In this document: piece after piece, positions 1-11,168 of the stretch
How positions within the stretch are numbered: the stretch's first letter is position 1
How the letters are laid out: each line of letters opens with the position of its first letter
NCBI GenBank assembly: GCA_911728455.2
Contig: OU452234.1
Location: 5,098,549-5,162,548 of the forward strand
Length of the DNA: 64,000 nt
Direction of reading: 5' to 3'
Source of the DNA: Marthasterias glacialis
Lineage: Eukaryota; Echinodermata; Asteroidea; Forcipulatida; Asteriidae
Notes under the pieces: model-generated
Seen by the model: only the letters and a program-made list of their open reading frames with translations
Told to the model about the DNA's origin: nothing
Databases searched by the model: none
Position numbers and translations under genes: made by a program

Positions 1-10
1 AAGGCTTGGA

Positions 11-187
11 CACTGTATCTACAATTCAAAACTACAGTGGATGATACTAAATGGTCAGACCGTAAGAGGGTTGACTGTGTACTGAGTACACGCATTCACG
101 CACGAAATGACATTGTAGGCCAGGACAGTTTATCTACAATTCAAAACTACAGTGGGTGATATTGAATGGTCGGACTGTAGGAGGGTC
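11..187. repeat. Direct repeat, two units about 114 bp apart
   Basis: The string TCTACAATTCAAAACTACAG followed by a similar tail occurs near 18 and again near 132, with diverged sequence between. This is a two-copy tandem repeat. No coding potential is seen from 1 to 540. Confidence 0.6.
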
Positions 188-540
188 AAACATTGGGTTT
201 TGGAAGATGGTTAGGGAACATCTCAAAAGTCGGGCACCTTCTCTAGGGGCGACAGAACGTTCCTGTAGGGATACGCCTGGAATCCAGTGTAGGCCTCAAT
301 CTTAAGAAAAACGGGGGCAGGCCTTTGCTGGCCAAATCAGAGAAATTGTACGAGGGCATGCTGGCCAAGTTGGTTGTGACGGTGCAATTTTTCTGAAGGG
401 CATGCTGGCCAACTCGACAGGGCTTGAGGCCAATGGCCTCGGTGGCCTCAGTTAAGATCAAGGCCTGCAGAGGACTGCCAGAACGTTCTGCCGGGCTGTC
501 GACACTGTGCCGAACCACAAGAATATATCTGTCTGAGAGA

Positions 541-713
541 ATAGACCTTATGCATTGACGTCATCACGCCTCCATCTTAGAGGTAAGACGATGATGAAAC
601 AATGGATACGCACATCTTTGTACGCCCGACTCACATGACCGGATGAAGAGCAACCTTCTTTTGACCTCTAGCCGGGGAAGCCCTACTCAAACGACGTCAT
701 GTGCATAAGGTCT
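541..713 (+). mobile_element. MITE with ATAGACCTTATGCA inverted ends (family M2)
   Basis: The left end reads ATAGACCTTATGCA and the right end TGCATAAGGTCT. TGACGTCA-like boxes lie just inside both ends. A second copy in the opposite orientation lies at 14754-14933. There is no coding capacity, so it is a non-autonomous DNA transposon. Confidence 0.8.
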
Positions 714-944
714 TTATGCGCGTTGGCATTTTGAATATTCTGCGATGGAACGCTCCAGTGGTTCAACAGACTGGCCCAAGTATACCCGCTGAATACTTAA
801 CCGATCAAAATAGAACGTTCCTGCAGCTTCAACTTTTCAGGTGCTCCTTAGGACTAGAAAAACCTAATTTAGTCTTTAAACAAGTGTGTTTAGAACATTA
901 TTGGACCACTGCACTTCTTTGATTTTGAGGCCTCAACTTCAAAT

Positions 945-1573
945 GCCACAGTGACGTCCTGGACATGAGGGTCCATTTCTGGGGCGGAAAAATTTCAGAG
1001 CTCCATAATTTAAATCTTACCTGTAAGAAGCTACTGATCTCACCGGATTAACATTCTATTGCCTCATACAGTTTTTGGTGGTGGGGTTTCGACGTCAGAT
1101 AATTCCTCATTATTCCGGTTTTTTTTTGTGAAATAGTTCAGCTGTCAATGTTAAAAAGATTTTCCGGTTTGTTCATTCTCTCAAACGTTACTGTCGTGCG
1201 TACGCCTACATTAATGTGTTAGGCGCTGGCCGGTTGCGCGTATTTCACATCATTGATTTAAATTGAGTGCGTACTGCGGTATGCCCATCGGTGTCCGTTC
1301 AAACACACGCAAACACACGCGTAATAATAGGTTTCCGTACTTTGTTTCAAGCTTGCAGAAATATTTTAACGTTGAGAGCTGAATTATTTCACGAAAATGA
1401 CAGATTTATGAGGAATATCTGATGTCGAAAACCCCCCTGCAAAAAAATTGTATGCTGCCATGGAATATTAATCCAGCGAGATTAGTAGCTTCTTCCTGGT
1501 AAGTTTTGAATTAAGGAGCTCTGAAATGTTTCTGTCCCAGAAACGGGCCCTCACATCCAGGACTCTGTATCTT
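945..1573. mobile_element. Large foldback element with arms of about 240 bp
   Basis: The left arm (about 945-1180) is the reverse complement of the right arm (about 1340-1573). Paired blocks include TTTCAGAGCTCC with GGAGCTCTGAAA, AAGAAGCTACT with AGTAGCTTCTT, and a block carrying TTTCGACGTCAG. Only about 160 bp of unpaired sequence lies between. No ORF of note is present. It is probably a non-autonomous foldback DNA transposon. Confidence 0.8.
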
Positions 1574-1696
1574 TGTACAGCACAAGAGGAAGAGTCCTAC
1601 ATAGGGCTAGTTTGAGGCTACTGGCCCAAGGCTAAACTCTGTGGTCTCAGGCCTGTAGTTTGGTGGATATTTCGAGTCCTGCATGAAATGTTTTAC

Positions 1697-4552
1697 CTCG
1701 CCATCTCTCCTGACTACCTTCATCTGCCTGGCTGACACTGACAAGATTGCATCATACTTGTTCTCTCTGGTGCTCCACGGAAGCAAGCCTTGTTTCTTCA
1801 TACAGAGACAAAACAAAAGGGGTCAGAACATGTATATAACTTTATTATACTGTTTGGTTCCGTGGGTGGGGATGTTGCGGGGAGGGTGCGAAATGTTTAT
1901 TAAGAACCCTAACAAACCACTAAATCAACCGATATGAGTTCATTATTATAGGGTGCCTACTGCCTGAGGCAGTCTGCCTCAGGCCTCCATTATCAACTGA
2001 GATGCGTAAACATTTGCCTCAATCCTCCCAGATCCTCTTCTCCTATGTCACTCCACACCAAGTTGTTTGGACTTGGACAGGACTGACGGTCAAATGCAAC
2101 GACGTTTTGATTAAATATCACGGAAATTCAGGAAGGAATTACAAAATTCATTGTGCAAAAATGTAGAGACCTGTGTATTTCAAATGTGACGTCAATGGGT
2201 GTTTTAGGATAATAACAAAACTCACACTGGAAAGTATCAAAGACACTGGCATTTTACAATGTTTTACTGTGAGGTTAGAGACTTGAGTTCATCACAAAAT
2301 TGAAGTTGACCCAAGAGCCCCCCCTTAAATATGTGAGTAGGGTTGTGCGTTGGTTCTCTTCTGTGCCATGAGGGTTTTTTCTCCAGGCCATCCTGTTTTC
2401 CTTCCCTCCAGAAAAAACTTTGGATCTCAGGCTGTGCTCCGTGGTCATATATGGGTTGATGTGGCTGGCTGCCAAAAGGCGCCCTTGAATGCCTGCAGCT
2501 CGACCACGTTGTAGCCGCGCCCTTCGCAATTCAGCTTCTCAGCTGCCAGTAAGCATTTTTACACTGTTTCAACATGAGGTCAGAGACTTGTGATATTTGT
2601 TCCACATTCATAAGGGCTTCATCTTTTGGAAAAAATGAGCGCATCACAAAAAAGTAGCACTCTCTGTCCAACCTTAAAAATGTTGAACGATCCCTACTAT
2701 GGACTTGTCAAAGGGTGGGTTTTACGTTGTTAAAGGGGCTGTGTCGCCATGATTATAGCAGTAAATAAAATAACCCAGTTACTGCGTGCACACGCGCCGG
2801 CGGACACATCACAGTTTGACAAAGATGGCACCCTTTGTGATCTGACTGCAAGCGCGCGCGCGTGCAGTATCTGGGTGAGAGTTCATCTTTGCATGCAGAG
2901 CCACAGGCCTGCTATAACCATGACGACACAGCCCCTTTAAGCAAGCCTTTTGAGTTACCTTGGCTTTGTCAATGTTTCGGAGCAGCTCAGTTCGTTTGGT
3001 TGGATCCAGGCCGAAGGACACCTTGGGTATAATGCCCAGAAACTGAAAAGATAAATTTAACGACAAATTAAACAATAACTTAGAAATGTCCTGCCGCTTC
3101 CCAGGTTATATCCATAGAGCTGTATATATTATAGCTCTACGGTTGTATGATATACTTGGGGCGTGATCCCTGGCTACACGGCAGTTTCAGAATGAATGGC
3201 TTCTGACTGGCACCCCCCGAACAAAGATATTGACCCCTTGCACGCACGTTACACGTGCCGACTGTGCCACGCTCACCATTTTGGTGGTCAATAGGTTTAC
3301 GTTTAAACACCGCGTTGCCTAAAATACGCACTTCTCTGAAGAACACACAGTAACATTGCCCACCAAAATGGCGCAACCAAGATTATTGTGATGATCACGT
3401 CAGGTGAATTGGGTCAATTGACAAAATAGGGAGACCGCAAACATTAGGGCTGGGAAGCTCAGTTGGTAGAGCGCGGGTATGTTAAACCTGGTGGTTCAAA
3501 TCCCACTCCAGTCAATTTCTTTTTGTTCAACCCAAAATTTAATTTAGAAATGTTATCATTATAACTTTCTGGTAACGAAACCAAGGCACCCTCTAAAGTG
3601 CCTTGAAGTTTTGCATTGTAACCTGTAGGCCTGAAGATACCTGAGAAGATAACGATTGTATCTCAGTCTTAGATTTAGGAGGAAAACCTCAACTCAGGAA
3701 AACCTCAACTGAGGAAAACTCATGGAACCAGGTAGGGACTGAAAAAAAAAGCAGAAAAAAAGAAGAAAAACGGTTCGAATCCAGCCTAGGACATGAACCT
3801 TACGTGTGGATTAGGTTGGAGTTCCTTCTGATTGTCTGGGTGTTTCCCATTTATTGTTAAACTCCTCCAACTTTTGGGTGGCATGTGTGTGTGAAACGCT
3901 TGCCTCTCACCACTGTGGCCCCGGTTCTATTCCAGGCTAGGGCTATTTATGAGTAGAGTTGTGCGTTGGTTCTCTTATGCGCCACAAGGGTTTTTCTTGG
4001 GGCCCTCTGGTTTTCCTCCTTTCAGAAAAATCAAACACTTTCGATCTCAGGCTGTGCGCCGTGGTCATATATGGGTTGATGTGGCTGGCTGCCAAAAGGC
4101 ACCCTTGAATGCGTGCAGCTCGAACACGTGTAGCCGCGTCCTTCGCAATTCAGCTTCTCAGCTGCGAGTAAGGATGATTAGCCTCCCAAGTTATTATAAT
4201 TATTAAAAAATGTGAGCATTTCCTCAGAATCTCTTACTCATCCTGCTGGCGCTGTTTGCATGTGTAGCAAAATGAAAAATAAATAAACTAAACTAAAATG
4301 AGAGTCAACCCTACATGTACATACCTTGATTGCGATCTCGATGAAGCTATCGATCAGAAGCTGTGGATCAACCTTGTACTCGGGGGGAGTGAGCTCGGCA
4401 GTCTTCAAGGCTCGTCGATTCTCCGGCATGCTGTGATGCTGCAACTGCACGGGATTCTCCTGCGAATCTCGATACTCCCGGGAACCTCGGTTGGGAGCGC
4501 GACCTTTGTCCTTGTCTTTATCTTTGTTAAAAAGACCCTTCAGCCCTCCTTG
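1697..4552 (-). CDS. CCM2: CCM2 (malcavernin)-like gene, three internal exons, partial
   Basis: Three minus-strand exons chain in phase 0 with GT-AG borders: 4325-4552 (76 codons), 2959-3042 (28 codons) and 1697-1795 (33 codons). The first encodes a basic Lys/Asp-rich stretch (KGLFNKDKDKDKG) and then ENRRALKTAELTP, matching the human CCM2 stretch ERRPLHTVVLSLPERVEPD. The second begins FLGIIPKVSFGLDP and ends LLRNIDKAK (human YLGQLTSIPGYLNP ... ILHFIDNAK). The third holds KYDAILSVSARQMKVVRRDGE (human [21 protein letters not shown], recalled). Together they cover the N-terminus and the start of the PTB domain. CCM2 is a cytoplasmic scaffold that binds KRIT1 and PDCD10 and acts upstream of MEKK3. 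The rest of the PTB and the C-terminal domain must lie below position 1. The first exon was not found. The CCM2L paralogue is the alternative. Confidence 0.82.
2325..2552 (+). mobile_element. SINE fragment, same family as 3770-4172
   Basis: This segment is close to 3945-4172 throughout, from GAGTAGGGTTGTGCGTTGG to CAGCTTCTCAGCTGCCAGTA. It includes a shared stretch about a TATATGGGTTGATGTGGCTGG-like core. The tRNA-like head present in the other copy is missing here. It lies in a CCM2 intron. Confidence 0.7.
2730..2940 (+). mobile_element. MITE flanked by TTAA, ends AGGGGCTGTGTCG
   Basis: TTAA stands at both edges (2730-2733 and 2937-2940). The inverted ends read AGGGGCTGTGTCGCCATG and CATGACGACACAGCCCCT. 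The interior is GC-rich with a CGCGCGCG run. A second copy is at 24675-24895. TTAA target duplication is the habit of piggyBac-type elements, so a piggyBac-like driver is inferred. Confidence 0.8.
3160..3430. repeat. Interspersed repeat also present, interrupted, at 17740-18420
   Basis: Blocks such as GCGTTGCCTAAAATRCGC, TTTATTGTGATGA-like text and GGGTCAATT occur in the same order near 17760-17820 and 18300-18420. Between those two blocks a MITE is inserted. This copy serves as the empty site. Confidence 0.65.
3449..3516 (+). mobile_element. Degenerate tRNA-like sequence (tRNA-Asn-like), SINE head or pseudo-tRNA
   Basis: The string AGCTCAGTTGGTAGAGCG matches an A box and GGTTCAAATCC a B box. 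The acceptor arms GGGCTGG and TCCAGTC can pair, and the anticodon loop would read ATGTTAA (anticodon GTT). The variable loop and one T-stem base are missing, so a working tRNA is unlikely. Confidence 0.6.
3770..4172 (+). mobile_element. tRNA-derived SINE, longer copy
   Basis: The head holds B-box-like text GGTTCGAATCC (3773) and CGGTTCTATTCC (about 3922). The body, from GAGTAGAGTTGTGCGTTGG to CAGCTTCTCAGCTGCGAG, is shared with 2325-2552. There is no ORF of its own. It lies in the CCM2 intron upstream of the FLGII exon. Confidence 0.65.
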
Positions 4553-4674
4553 CTGATGGTGACAAAATAAAAAGTACGACAATGGAAGGGTTATATAGAT
4601 GTTTAAACTCATGTTAAACTTCTATCGGGTGTACAGAATATTATCCTTGTTTCAGCCAAACACCATGATGTGTC

Positions 4675-4850
4675 TTTAGTACCGTATACTCAGTGCTTTC
4701 CCCCAAAGTCCTGTAGCTACCGGGCAAAGTCGGTGGTCTAGTGGTAAGACATCTGTTCTAGAATGGAAAAGGTTGTGGGTTCGAATCCCACCAGAGAGTG
4801 GATTCTTTTAACAGGACTTGGGGAAGTACTAAACACACATCGGTGTATGG
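4675..4850 (+). mobile_element. tRNA-like unit flanked by inverted repeats
   Basis: TGGTCTAGTGGTAAGAC (A-box-like) and GGTTCGAATCCCACC (B-box-like) lie about 50 bp apart. The flanks AGTGCTTTCCCCCAAAGTCC and GGACTTGGGGAAGTACT are inverted copies. Related pieces lie on the minus strand at 26103-26225 and 33690-33790, and a worn one near 26810-26890. This is a SINE or a foldback element that captured a tRNA. Confidence 0.6.
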
Positions 4851-5414
4851 ATGTTTGCCCCAAACTTTTTCAATGTTTGGCTGGCCGGACCATTTAGCTT
4901 GTCACTGCACCCATCTGCCTGTTTTTTTTCACCGGTCTATCCCTTCAACATTGTCAGTTGTGACACCACCGCATGAGAAATAGGATCGTCCCCTCTGCGA
5001 GACTAACATTACACAGCGTTACATTCAAATCTGTCTGCGATACAACCTCAACATTTAAAAACTCAAGAAAACCTGGTTACATACTTTTCTCTTCTTTTTT
5101 AAAATCACTACATTTTAATTTTTTGTTGATTTAAATTGGGCAAAATCAGCAGAATAGACCACTTGTGTGATAGTGACATGCAATTGGGTACATTTAAAAT
5201 GTTGCGAAACAGAAATCTATGGTTTATTGTAACCTTCCGGTCAGCTACCATCAGGAGGATCAAAGGTCATTGCCTTGGTGCCCTAGAAATGTTCCAAAAG
5301 AAATTCACAGTTTCCTCATAGAGGTGCCTTTTACCATGGATAAAATGCCTCGGTGCCCAAGCCCTTTGAAAAAGCCATTGGGAGCCACAAATCAGAAAAG
5401 AAAAGATAATACTA

Positions 5415-5581
5415 AGGGAATAAAAGAGTGGTGACTGAGGTCTTAAACGGCCGTTTGAAACCAGCAGGGTCGTGGCCGTGTGATAAAGGACCGAGCCAAG
5501 GGTCCTTTATCACACAGCCACGACCCTGCAAGATTTTAAACAGACATTGAAGACCGAGACACTACTCTTTTAATCCCATTC
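5415..5581. mobile_element. Foldback element, ends AAGGGAATAA
   Basis: The arms pair almost to the centre: GCAGGGTCGTGGCCGTGTGA and TCACACAGCCACGACCCTGC, around a loop near 5492-5500. The outer ends resemble those of the foldback at 53326-53499. No coding potential is present. Confidence 0.8.
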
Positions 5582-5871
5582 ATAAATGTCCTTTTTGTTA
5601 AAAAGCGTAATAATGTAGAAAAATCCGTGAAACTTTTTTTTAAATTTATTTTTCAATTCTTGCCACGTCCTCATGCTCCATTTCATGAAGGGTCGATGCT
5701 CAACAGTTACAAGTACATGTGCGTATTAATAGACTACATTGAGTACCACTATGTATTGATTGTATTGATTGTGTTATGCGTAAATGAGCAACCGGGTAAA
5801 CCAGTGCGCCAACACGCGTGTGGCTATAATGTTCACAGATCATGCATTCGCAGCTCCAGCTAAATCTCTAT

Positions 5872-6388
5872 CAGCCGTTTAAAACCGGTGTCGCGGTCTC
5901 AGGTTTCCGGCGTGCTCAGTTTTCCGGATGACGTAGCCGGGCATTTCAGCACGCGGGCATCATGGTCTCAGTATTCCGGCGTGCTTGGATTTCCGGGTGA
6001 CAACATGGTACCATGGAGGTAGCCTTGTCATATTATGAATAATTCTTGGTTTGATAACAAACCAACCTCTTCTGCCCATCCGTCGACCCATCTGAATACA
6101 GACCGCTGCCTAAGTAACGGATAATTTTAGCATTCTTCTCACGAAATTCGTTAAAACGATCCGGACGTCCTTTGCTTGAGGAGGCCACTATGACAGCTGC
6201 GTGTGATCCAACACCCTGATCCGATGCATGCGATCCTGACACGTACATACGACTCAGCACGGCACTGAAACGGATGACTTTCGTCCGCTGTGCGCAGACA
6301 TGGCATGACGTCATTGTACCATATTTGGTCATCTGGAAAACTGAGCACACCGGAAACCTGAGACCGCGACACCGGTCTTAAACAGTTA
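5872..6388. mobile_element. Non-autonomous TIR element, about 517 bp
   Basis: The left end (5872-5932) and right end (about 6330-6388) are inverted copies about 58 bp long, including ACCGGTGTCGCGGTCTCAGG and its complement. A partial repeat of the left end follows at about 5966-6001. The interior shows no recognisable protein. Confidence 0.8.
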
Positions 6389-6600
6389 TGTGACTGCTTT
6401 TCAACCAACAAGACTGCCGAAATTGTCCCAAACTGACTGGGAAATCCATTTAAAGGTAGGAGTCAATTTTTAATAATAAAAGAATACAAATTCGTAATTT
6501 CTGGGATGAAAAAAAATGCAAAGCCTGTCGGCTGATAAAATGGAGCGATTCTATAATGTTGGCTACTCATGTACGCATCAAAGATGGCACTATACGATCT

Positions 6601-7190
6601 ACCAACTTGACAATCGCCCCAACTATAGTTGGGACTGGTCCCAACTTGAGTGTTACAGTTGGGGCGCCCCAACTCTAGTTGGGATTGCTGTAAATGCAGA
6701 GTACTATCGGAGCCAGCAATCCCCCCCCCACAGAATGTGATATGTCCGCACAAACGGCAACACAATACAGAAAGTGTTAATGACAATGTTCATTTCTTCA
6801 ATTATTTTAACGAAATGGACAAAAATAAGAAATAAAATAATAACAGTATGAAGTTATTAAGACCACTTTATTCTATCATTTGAGAAGGGAAAATAAATCC
6901 GTACTTTGAACACATCACCTGTCATATGTGTCCGCCGTCAGAACCCTAAAAAAAAAAAGACACTTGTAAACCACATGTTCTGTACATAATTAATTATGAC
7001 GAGTTAACGACCCAGAAGACCGATTCTACTATCAACCAAAGGGCCTTTTCCAAACCTCGTCTTTGGCTCCAGCTCCGCTTTCGTGTAGTAGAGCTGCACG
7101 GGCGATCCCAACTATAGTTGTGGCGCCCCAACTGTAACACTCAAGTTGGGACCAGTCCCAACTGTAGTTGGGGCGATTGTCAAATTGGGA
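6601..7190. mobile_element. TIR element with nested CAACTATAGTTG palindromes
   Basis: The left arm 6601-6690 and right arm 7101-7190 are near-perfect inverted copies. Each arm itself holds short palindromes: CAACTATAGTTG, GGGACTGGTCCC and GGGGCGCCCC. The interior of about 410 bp is AT-rich and non-coding. Confidence 0.8.
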
Positions 7191-8615
7191 CGGAACACCA
7201 GCAATATACCCGCTGCACCGACAGTGACAATGACATGACTGACATGGCACTAATTCTGACTCTAGTCTAAGAAAGTAGTGTTAGATTTTGCATCTTTTCC
7301 CCAAATTCTTAAAGTGCAATCACTACTATTAGTACTAGGTCACAACATTGCGGTGAAAAATAAATTTCCATTGTCACAACCATTGAAAATACTCTCTTAT
7401 TGGTCTCAGTTCAGTGTTGGACATTTTTTCACGGAATCAGTGCAGTGCAACCAACGGTAGTTATTTAGCTCCGGGCGCTACGAAGCGGTTGGGTGTGGTC
7501 GCTTTGCTTGTCATTTTTATGGCTACCCCGTCAGATTTGACACCTACTGTGCCTAGGTTTATTATTTAACTTCCAAATGCAACCGTTTTCCACTCTCCAA
7601 ACACTAAACAAAAGTGGTGAGCGTTGAAATTGTGAATGTTGTTTTACACTTTACGGTTGCTGATCAGCCATTTTGTTTCTATCGAATAACCTCTCGAGCT
7701 CGACATGCTCGTGAGACGGAAAACACTAACAGTAATCTTTGTCTCACCTTTTTCGAAGAAGCTTTTGGAATAATTTCTTCTTCCATACCCATGGCATGTA
7801 ATTTCGACTTCAAGGGGTACTTGAGTTTGCGGTACTTCTCCTAAAAAACATCATTTATCTTGGAAACTCCGGACAAAGTTGCTCAACTGACGTCGCGTCG
7901 TCTGCAAATGTTTTCATCCAACAACGCACACAAGTTAAATTTTAACTGGTACCTGAAGTAATCGGGACCAGCGAATTAGCCAATGTGCGGTGTGTAGTAG
8001 TAATACTGGTATGTTAAAAAATGAATCACTTTCAATCACACTCATTTGTAGTGACGTAGGCCTAATGTTAAATGGCCTAAAATAAAAGCCGAATAATTGA
8101 ATAATTTATTAGGAAAGCAAGGTGATGAATGGGTGTGGTTGAAAACTGCAACAGTGCAACTAAAATCTACTGAAGCCGAATCTCATTGTAGTTACAAATT
8201 GTTTGTTGTCCCCCTTTTTCTGACGCTGGGCTCAGACTGATGATACCGAACAGTCAGTGCGCAGTGGCCCTTGCTATGTAACGCGCACACTAAAGTGGGA
8301 AATTTTAAATAAGTAATTTATTCACGTCGGCCTTTATACGAAATCAATTAGCGGTTGGTGTAATTTACTTCCTAATTGCCTTCTCTGACTTTCTTTGGGT
8401 GTGTCTGGAAAGTGTAGGACTTTACATAATAATAGTAATAATAATAATGCAAATACCGGTGATGGGGGGACTTGGGGGGAAACAGTTTCAAAAACCCAAA
8501 AAGTAATGACTGGTAAAGAACGCCCTCAAGAGAACAACGGCGTCTGCGGATCGAGAGGAATCTCCGGCCAAAAAACCGCGATTTACTCTTCTAACCGACA
8601 TTTTGGACTAAGGTG
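7191..8615. other. Intergenic or intronic sequence, no gene seen
   Basis: There are only short ORFs without family resemblance, and a small AATAAT microsatellite near 8427-8450. It may contain undetected 5' exons of the minus-strand CCM2-like gene. Confidence 0.5.
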
Positions 8616-8812
8616 TGTTATAAAACTCATATGGACTGGCATTATTCGGGCAATAGTGCACGTCTATGCACCCCTCGGGCCTGTGAGTGACCAGGAGAGG
8701 GTCCTATTTCCCGCGGCCTTTGGCCTCGGGAAGTAGGACCCCTTTCTGGTCACTCACAGGCCCTCGTGTTGTATAGATGGCACTATTTCCCTCATTGCCA
8801 GTCCATATGTGT
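8616..8812. mobile_element. Foldback element, ends ATATGGACTGGCA
   Basis: The arms pair from ATATGGACTGGCATTATTCG to the matching TGCCAGTCCATAT, meeting at a GGCCTTTGGCC centre. A second full copy is at 36771-36981. Both are preceded by GGTGTGTTATAAAA. The apparent ORF through it is an artefact. Confidence 0.85.
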
Positions 8813-8819
8813 ATACGTA

Positions 8820-11168
8820 TTACGTGCCAAATAGTGTCCGTTGCCAAATAGTGTCCGTACGTCGCAGTGTTTCGGGAGTTTAACGGACTTTATGCCTTTA
8901 CGGCGTTCCACAATACAGAACTTATTTTTTAGCTCGGGGGGGGGGGGCATTTTCGTAGTCCTATAGCTGGTAAAAAATCAAGCGAAAAATTGCTGTTTTC
9001 GCTCGAGGTCAGATTACACACTAGTGTGTTTCCTCCTCCATGGCCTATTAAACACCATAGGATGATGGCACCGCAAAACTTACTAGATCTAATAGGAAAA
9101 TGCATCAAGTACATTGATGGATGTTCTCTGTCGTCAAGAAAACAATGATTGTAATTTTACCACCACCCCCATCTACTTACACAATTGATGTCATCATTGG
9201 AGAGCGGATCTATCCACCATTCACGCGAATGCTGTTCAGCTCAAAGATAGATCACTTGTTTTGGTATCATCGTCGCCATTCACCAAGTGTTGACTTATGA
9301 TTCTACCATCACACTGTGCACTCTTAATACGCGGTCACACTTAAAAACAAAACTAGTGACTTCGTCGATTATGCCTGCAATGCCGGTGCTGATATTTTTG
9401 CATTGACAGAAGGTTTGGCTTAAAGATCATGCTAGTAAAACTGAAGCAGCATCCACCAGACAGAGGACCATCCCGAGGACCAATGGAACCAGCGGAGGCG
9501 CTGCGCTGCTATATTACGGGACAACGGAAGCTAACAGGCTTGACTCTGGTGAACGCCAGTCATTTGACTTTTCTGAAAGGCTACTTAAGTCTGGATCGCA
9601 ACCTCTTACCTAACCATCTAGATTATTTAGAAACACTCATCAAAGTGAATCATTCCTGATAACGGGGATCGATTTTAACATTCATGTTTATGCAACTCAA
9701 AACCTCAATGCTACACACTTCTGCGAAATGCTTGAATCTGGGAATTTACAGCAGCATCTTACTACACTATACTACAAATACATTCAAAGAGCACTCTCAC
9801 AAGTAAAACTGCCTCTACTCACGTATCACAGTCATACTTGGGCTTAATAATCACCCACCAGTCAGAAGCAGTCGCAGTTTCTGATCAACTATTTTCTGAT
9901 CATTTGTCAGTTTTGTGCAGTCTTAGTAAAACCTTAGGCCTACTTTATCTGCGAGAGAATTTGTCATTGATGACAATTAAGGCCATTAATATGGCGAGGT
10001 TTAAGGTTTGAATCTTCTCATGTAAATCTGGATGACGTTGAGGATCTTACCATTAATTATGAAAGATAAAAAGAGAGAGAAGCATATATCCCAGTCCAAC
10101 TAACACATACTCAAACACCTCCTCACTGGCTTGCCCCGCCCACTTCCTGGCGTATAATGACAACGCTTATTGTTGCTCAACAACAACATAGTCAAAATCT
10201 CACCTTCCATGCTATCCGTTTGCGGTGACTTCATCAGAGTGTATAACCGAGTTGTCGTACAATCTTTGATGTACCAAAATCGACTTTTTGTGGGTTAATT
10301 TGTTACAGATTTACCCTATTTCGTAACAGACACAAATCTCAAGACAACACAAAGTATCGAAGATATCACTAGATTCGTTTTCTGCCATCGTTTATATCTC
10401 AACGAAACCCACCACCATGCCTTTAACTTTAAAAAAGAAAATGCAAATCTAAAAATCAAAATATTACTACCTTATCAAACCTAAACGAAATAGAAAGACA
10501 GACACGATCGTAACATACTACAGTAAATATTAGTAAATTTACTTTTCTTTTTCTTTGGGATGAGATGTGAAGAGGGTATATACTTTCTTATTTTTTTTTA
10601 AATATATTTTATATAATTATAGCCTAGCCTATATATATTTATAATGTTTTCAACTCGTTTTGTTTTTATCAGTTTTTATCTGTTTTGAACCGATTTTCAT
10701 CTGATTTTAATTGATGTGCAGTTTTAAACAGAACAGTATAGTCAATGTCTGTATCAAGTTGTCACCAGTCCAGCTCAATCTTCTTGAAGCCATTAGAACT
10801 GAAAATAAGAGGCTAACGACAGAGCTGGCTGGAGACAACAGATCAGACGCGCCATGTTTACCTAGCAGAACGAGTGCGCAACGTACGACGATATATAATA
10901 GGGGATGCATATTATGTTATTATAAATGTTTATTTAACGTGTTAAAAAAGTTTTAATGTACACAAATGTTGTTTTTAAGATCTCATACCCATTATTCACA
11001 AGAAGATAAAACAAACTCTAAACAAACTCTAAACTTCAAAATTTTATCTCAACTTGTAATTTTTTTGTGCGTGTGAAATATGATACCATGTGGTGAATAC
11101 ATCTACATCTACCATTGTTGCGGTATGATGTTCCAATAAAAGGTCCTTATTAATTCTTGCCGAAATCT
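8820..11168. other. Non-coding stretch; one unassigned small ORF
   Basis: An ORF at 9429-9659 (76 codons, plus) has no recognisable motif and no visible splice context. A 35-bp piece near 10112-10150 (TGGCTTGCCCCGCCCAC) is the reverse complement of a piece in the introns of both secreted-protein genes (about 21468 and 30113). TTTATT near 10928 could be the minus-strand polyadenylation signal of the ODC-like gene. Nothing else is clear. Confidence 0.45.

Noticed and set aside
3449-3516. A working tRNA-Asn gene
   Set aside because: The boxes and arms can pair, but the variable loop and a T-stem base are missing. It looks like a pseudo-tRNA or SINE head.
8395-8736. A 113-codon ORF as a gene
   Set aside because: Half of it lies in the foldback element at 8616-8812 and the rest in a microsatellite; there is no family resemblance.
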